Origin: Cycas panzhihuaensis
Taxonomy: Eukaryota > Cycadophyta
Direction of reading: 5' to 3'
DNA length: 64,000 nt
NCBI GenBank assembly: GCA_023213395.1
Contig: CM041465.1
Span: 249,805,741-249,869,740, forward strand
The notes under the pieces are model-generated. The model saw only the letters and a program-made list of their open reading frames with translations, searched no databases and was not told the origin of the DNA. A program made the translations under genes and the position numbers. The first letter of the stretch is position 1. Each line of letters starts with the position of its first letter. Positions 63,231-64,000 of the stretch are shown here, piece after piece.

Positions 63231-63703
63231 TGATGTACTTTTTAATGGCCAAAATTGATGTAAAATTTCTTTGAGCCTTATGTGTTAAAAGGCTAAATTT
63301 TCCTTTGACATTTTAATGTATATCTTGGCCATATTATGTTAGAATTGAGTCTCATTTAAAGTGTCAGACTTCTTTTCCTGTACTCTACTAAGTTGATAAA
63401 ATTTTAAAATTCTTTAATATAACTTTTTTATGATCAAAGCCGGTATTAGTTTTGGACTTCTTACGTGATGTCCCTTATATAAACTAGCAAAATTTTAGTT
63501 TATAAACTTTCATTAATATAAAAATTTACTTTGGAAGTGGTTGAGTCCTAATTAGGATATTTGTCTAAGTCTTGAAGTTGAATTAGGAAAAATCTTGATT
63601 ATCTTTGAGTGTCTTTTTTATTGCCTTTCTTAGTGTTTTATTAACACTTTCTTTCAAGTACTTTATTTTTTAAACAATTAGTTTTTAAGGCAATTTTTTC
63701 ATT
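63231..63703 (+). other. Leader of element K, last part before gag
   Basis: T-rich; no motif recognised. Confidence 0.45.
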
Positions 63704-64000
63704 ATGACATTAAATATTGGTAATGTTATAATGCCCAACTTTGATGGCACAAATTTTCTTAATTGGAGTAGATGTATAAAACCAATTTTTGTAGCTAAAA
63801 ATATATGGGACCATATTAAAACAGGTTATGAATCGCTTACCAAAATGCCACTAAGGATGAGAAGAAAAGCTTCAAAGAGAATGAAAAGAGAAACAACGTG
63901 GCACTTGCATTCATTTTTTGCACTTTGGGGGATCATATATTCCTAAGGGTCAGTGAAGCAACAACATCAAAGGAAGTATAAGATGCACTAAAGACTACAT
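63704..64000 (+). pseudogene. gag: gag of copia-like element K, cut by the window end
   Basis: The ATG at 63,704 opens an 80-codon frame with MPNFDGTNFLNWSRCIKPIF, the standard start of copia Gag (DUF4219), and NIWDHIKTGYE after it. A frameshift near 63,840-63,890 is indicated because the adjacent frame carries the expected continuation (FCTLGDHIFLRVSEATTSKEV, with a stop after it) to the window end. It lies 2.3 kb after the primer-binding site, a long leader for copia. It encoded the capsid protein of the particle; the remaining gag-pol lies outside the window. Confidence 0.75.

Overview
The window looks like nuclear DNA from a large, repeat-rich plant genome. It is strongly AT-rich, and every coding trace I recognise comes from a plant retrotransposon: Ty1/copia, Ty3/gypsy (chromovirus and Athila/Tat-like) and a plant L1-type LINE. 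I see no host gene, tRNA, rRNA, CRISPR array or prokaryotic signal. Old elements kept as whole fossils, with few solo LTRs, suggest a slow-turnover genome such as a gymnosperm; that is an inference.

The first 44 kb is a set of nested insertions whose order can be read from target-site duplications (TSDs) and matching flanks. The outermost is D (912 to about 44,000), a short non-autonomous LTR element. Its 5' LTR is split by copia element A (1,168-6,136, TSD CTATA). Its interior is split by gypsy chromovirus B (about 6,639-24,210) and by minus-strand gypsy G (25,033-35,047, TSD ATAAG). Its 3' LTR is split by an L1 LINE (35,366-43,843, 15-bp TSD), which is itself split by non-autonomous LTR element E (40,579-43,361, TSD GTTGA). 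B is split twice: element C (11,476-15,451, TSD ATATA) cuts its integrase, and copia-like element F (16,563-24,096, TSD CAAAT/TAAAT) cuts its 3' LTR. F carries a 3-kb (AT)n tract.

From 44 to 64 kb the fossils are older or less complete. They are a SINE-like stretch (about 44.2-44.6 kb), a small gypsy relic H with protease but no polymerase (44.7-46.4 kb), a minus-strand gypsy integrase I (48.2-49.5 kb), an unidentified minus-strand coding relic M (50.6-52.6 kb), a minus-strand LTR element L (LTR 56,004-56,344), gypsy chromovirus J (56.3-59.1 kb plus LTR), and the 5' part of copia-like element K (primer-binding site at 61,369, gag from 63,704, cut by the window end).

No protein-coding gene here looks functional. 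All polyproteins contain stops or frameshifts, many of the type expected from deamination of methylated cytosine. The most interesting items are a roughly 250-bp module shared by the leaders of C, E, L and K; the giant AT tract in F's leader; F's apparent lack of reverse transcriptase; the 23-residue alternating repeat in G's Gag; and the undescribed 3' ORF of G and ORF M.
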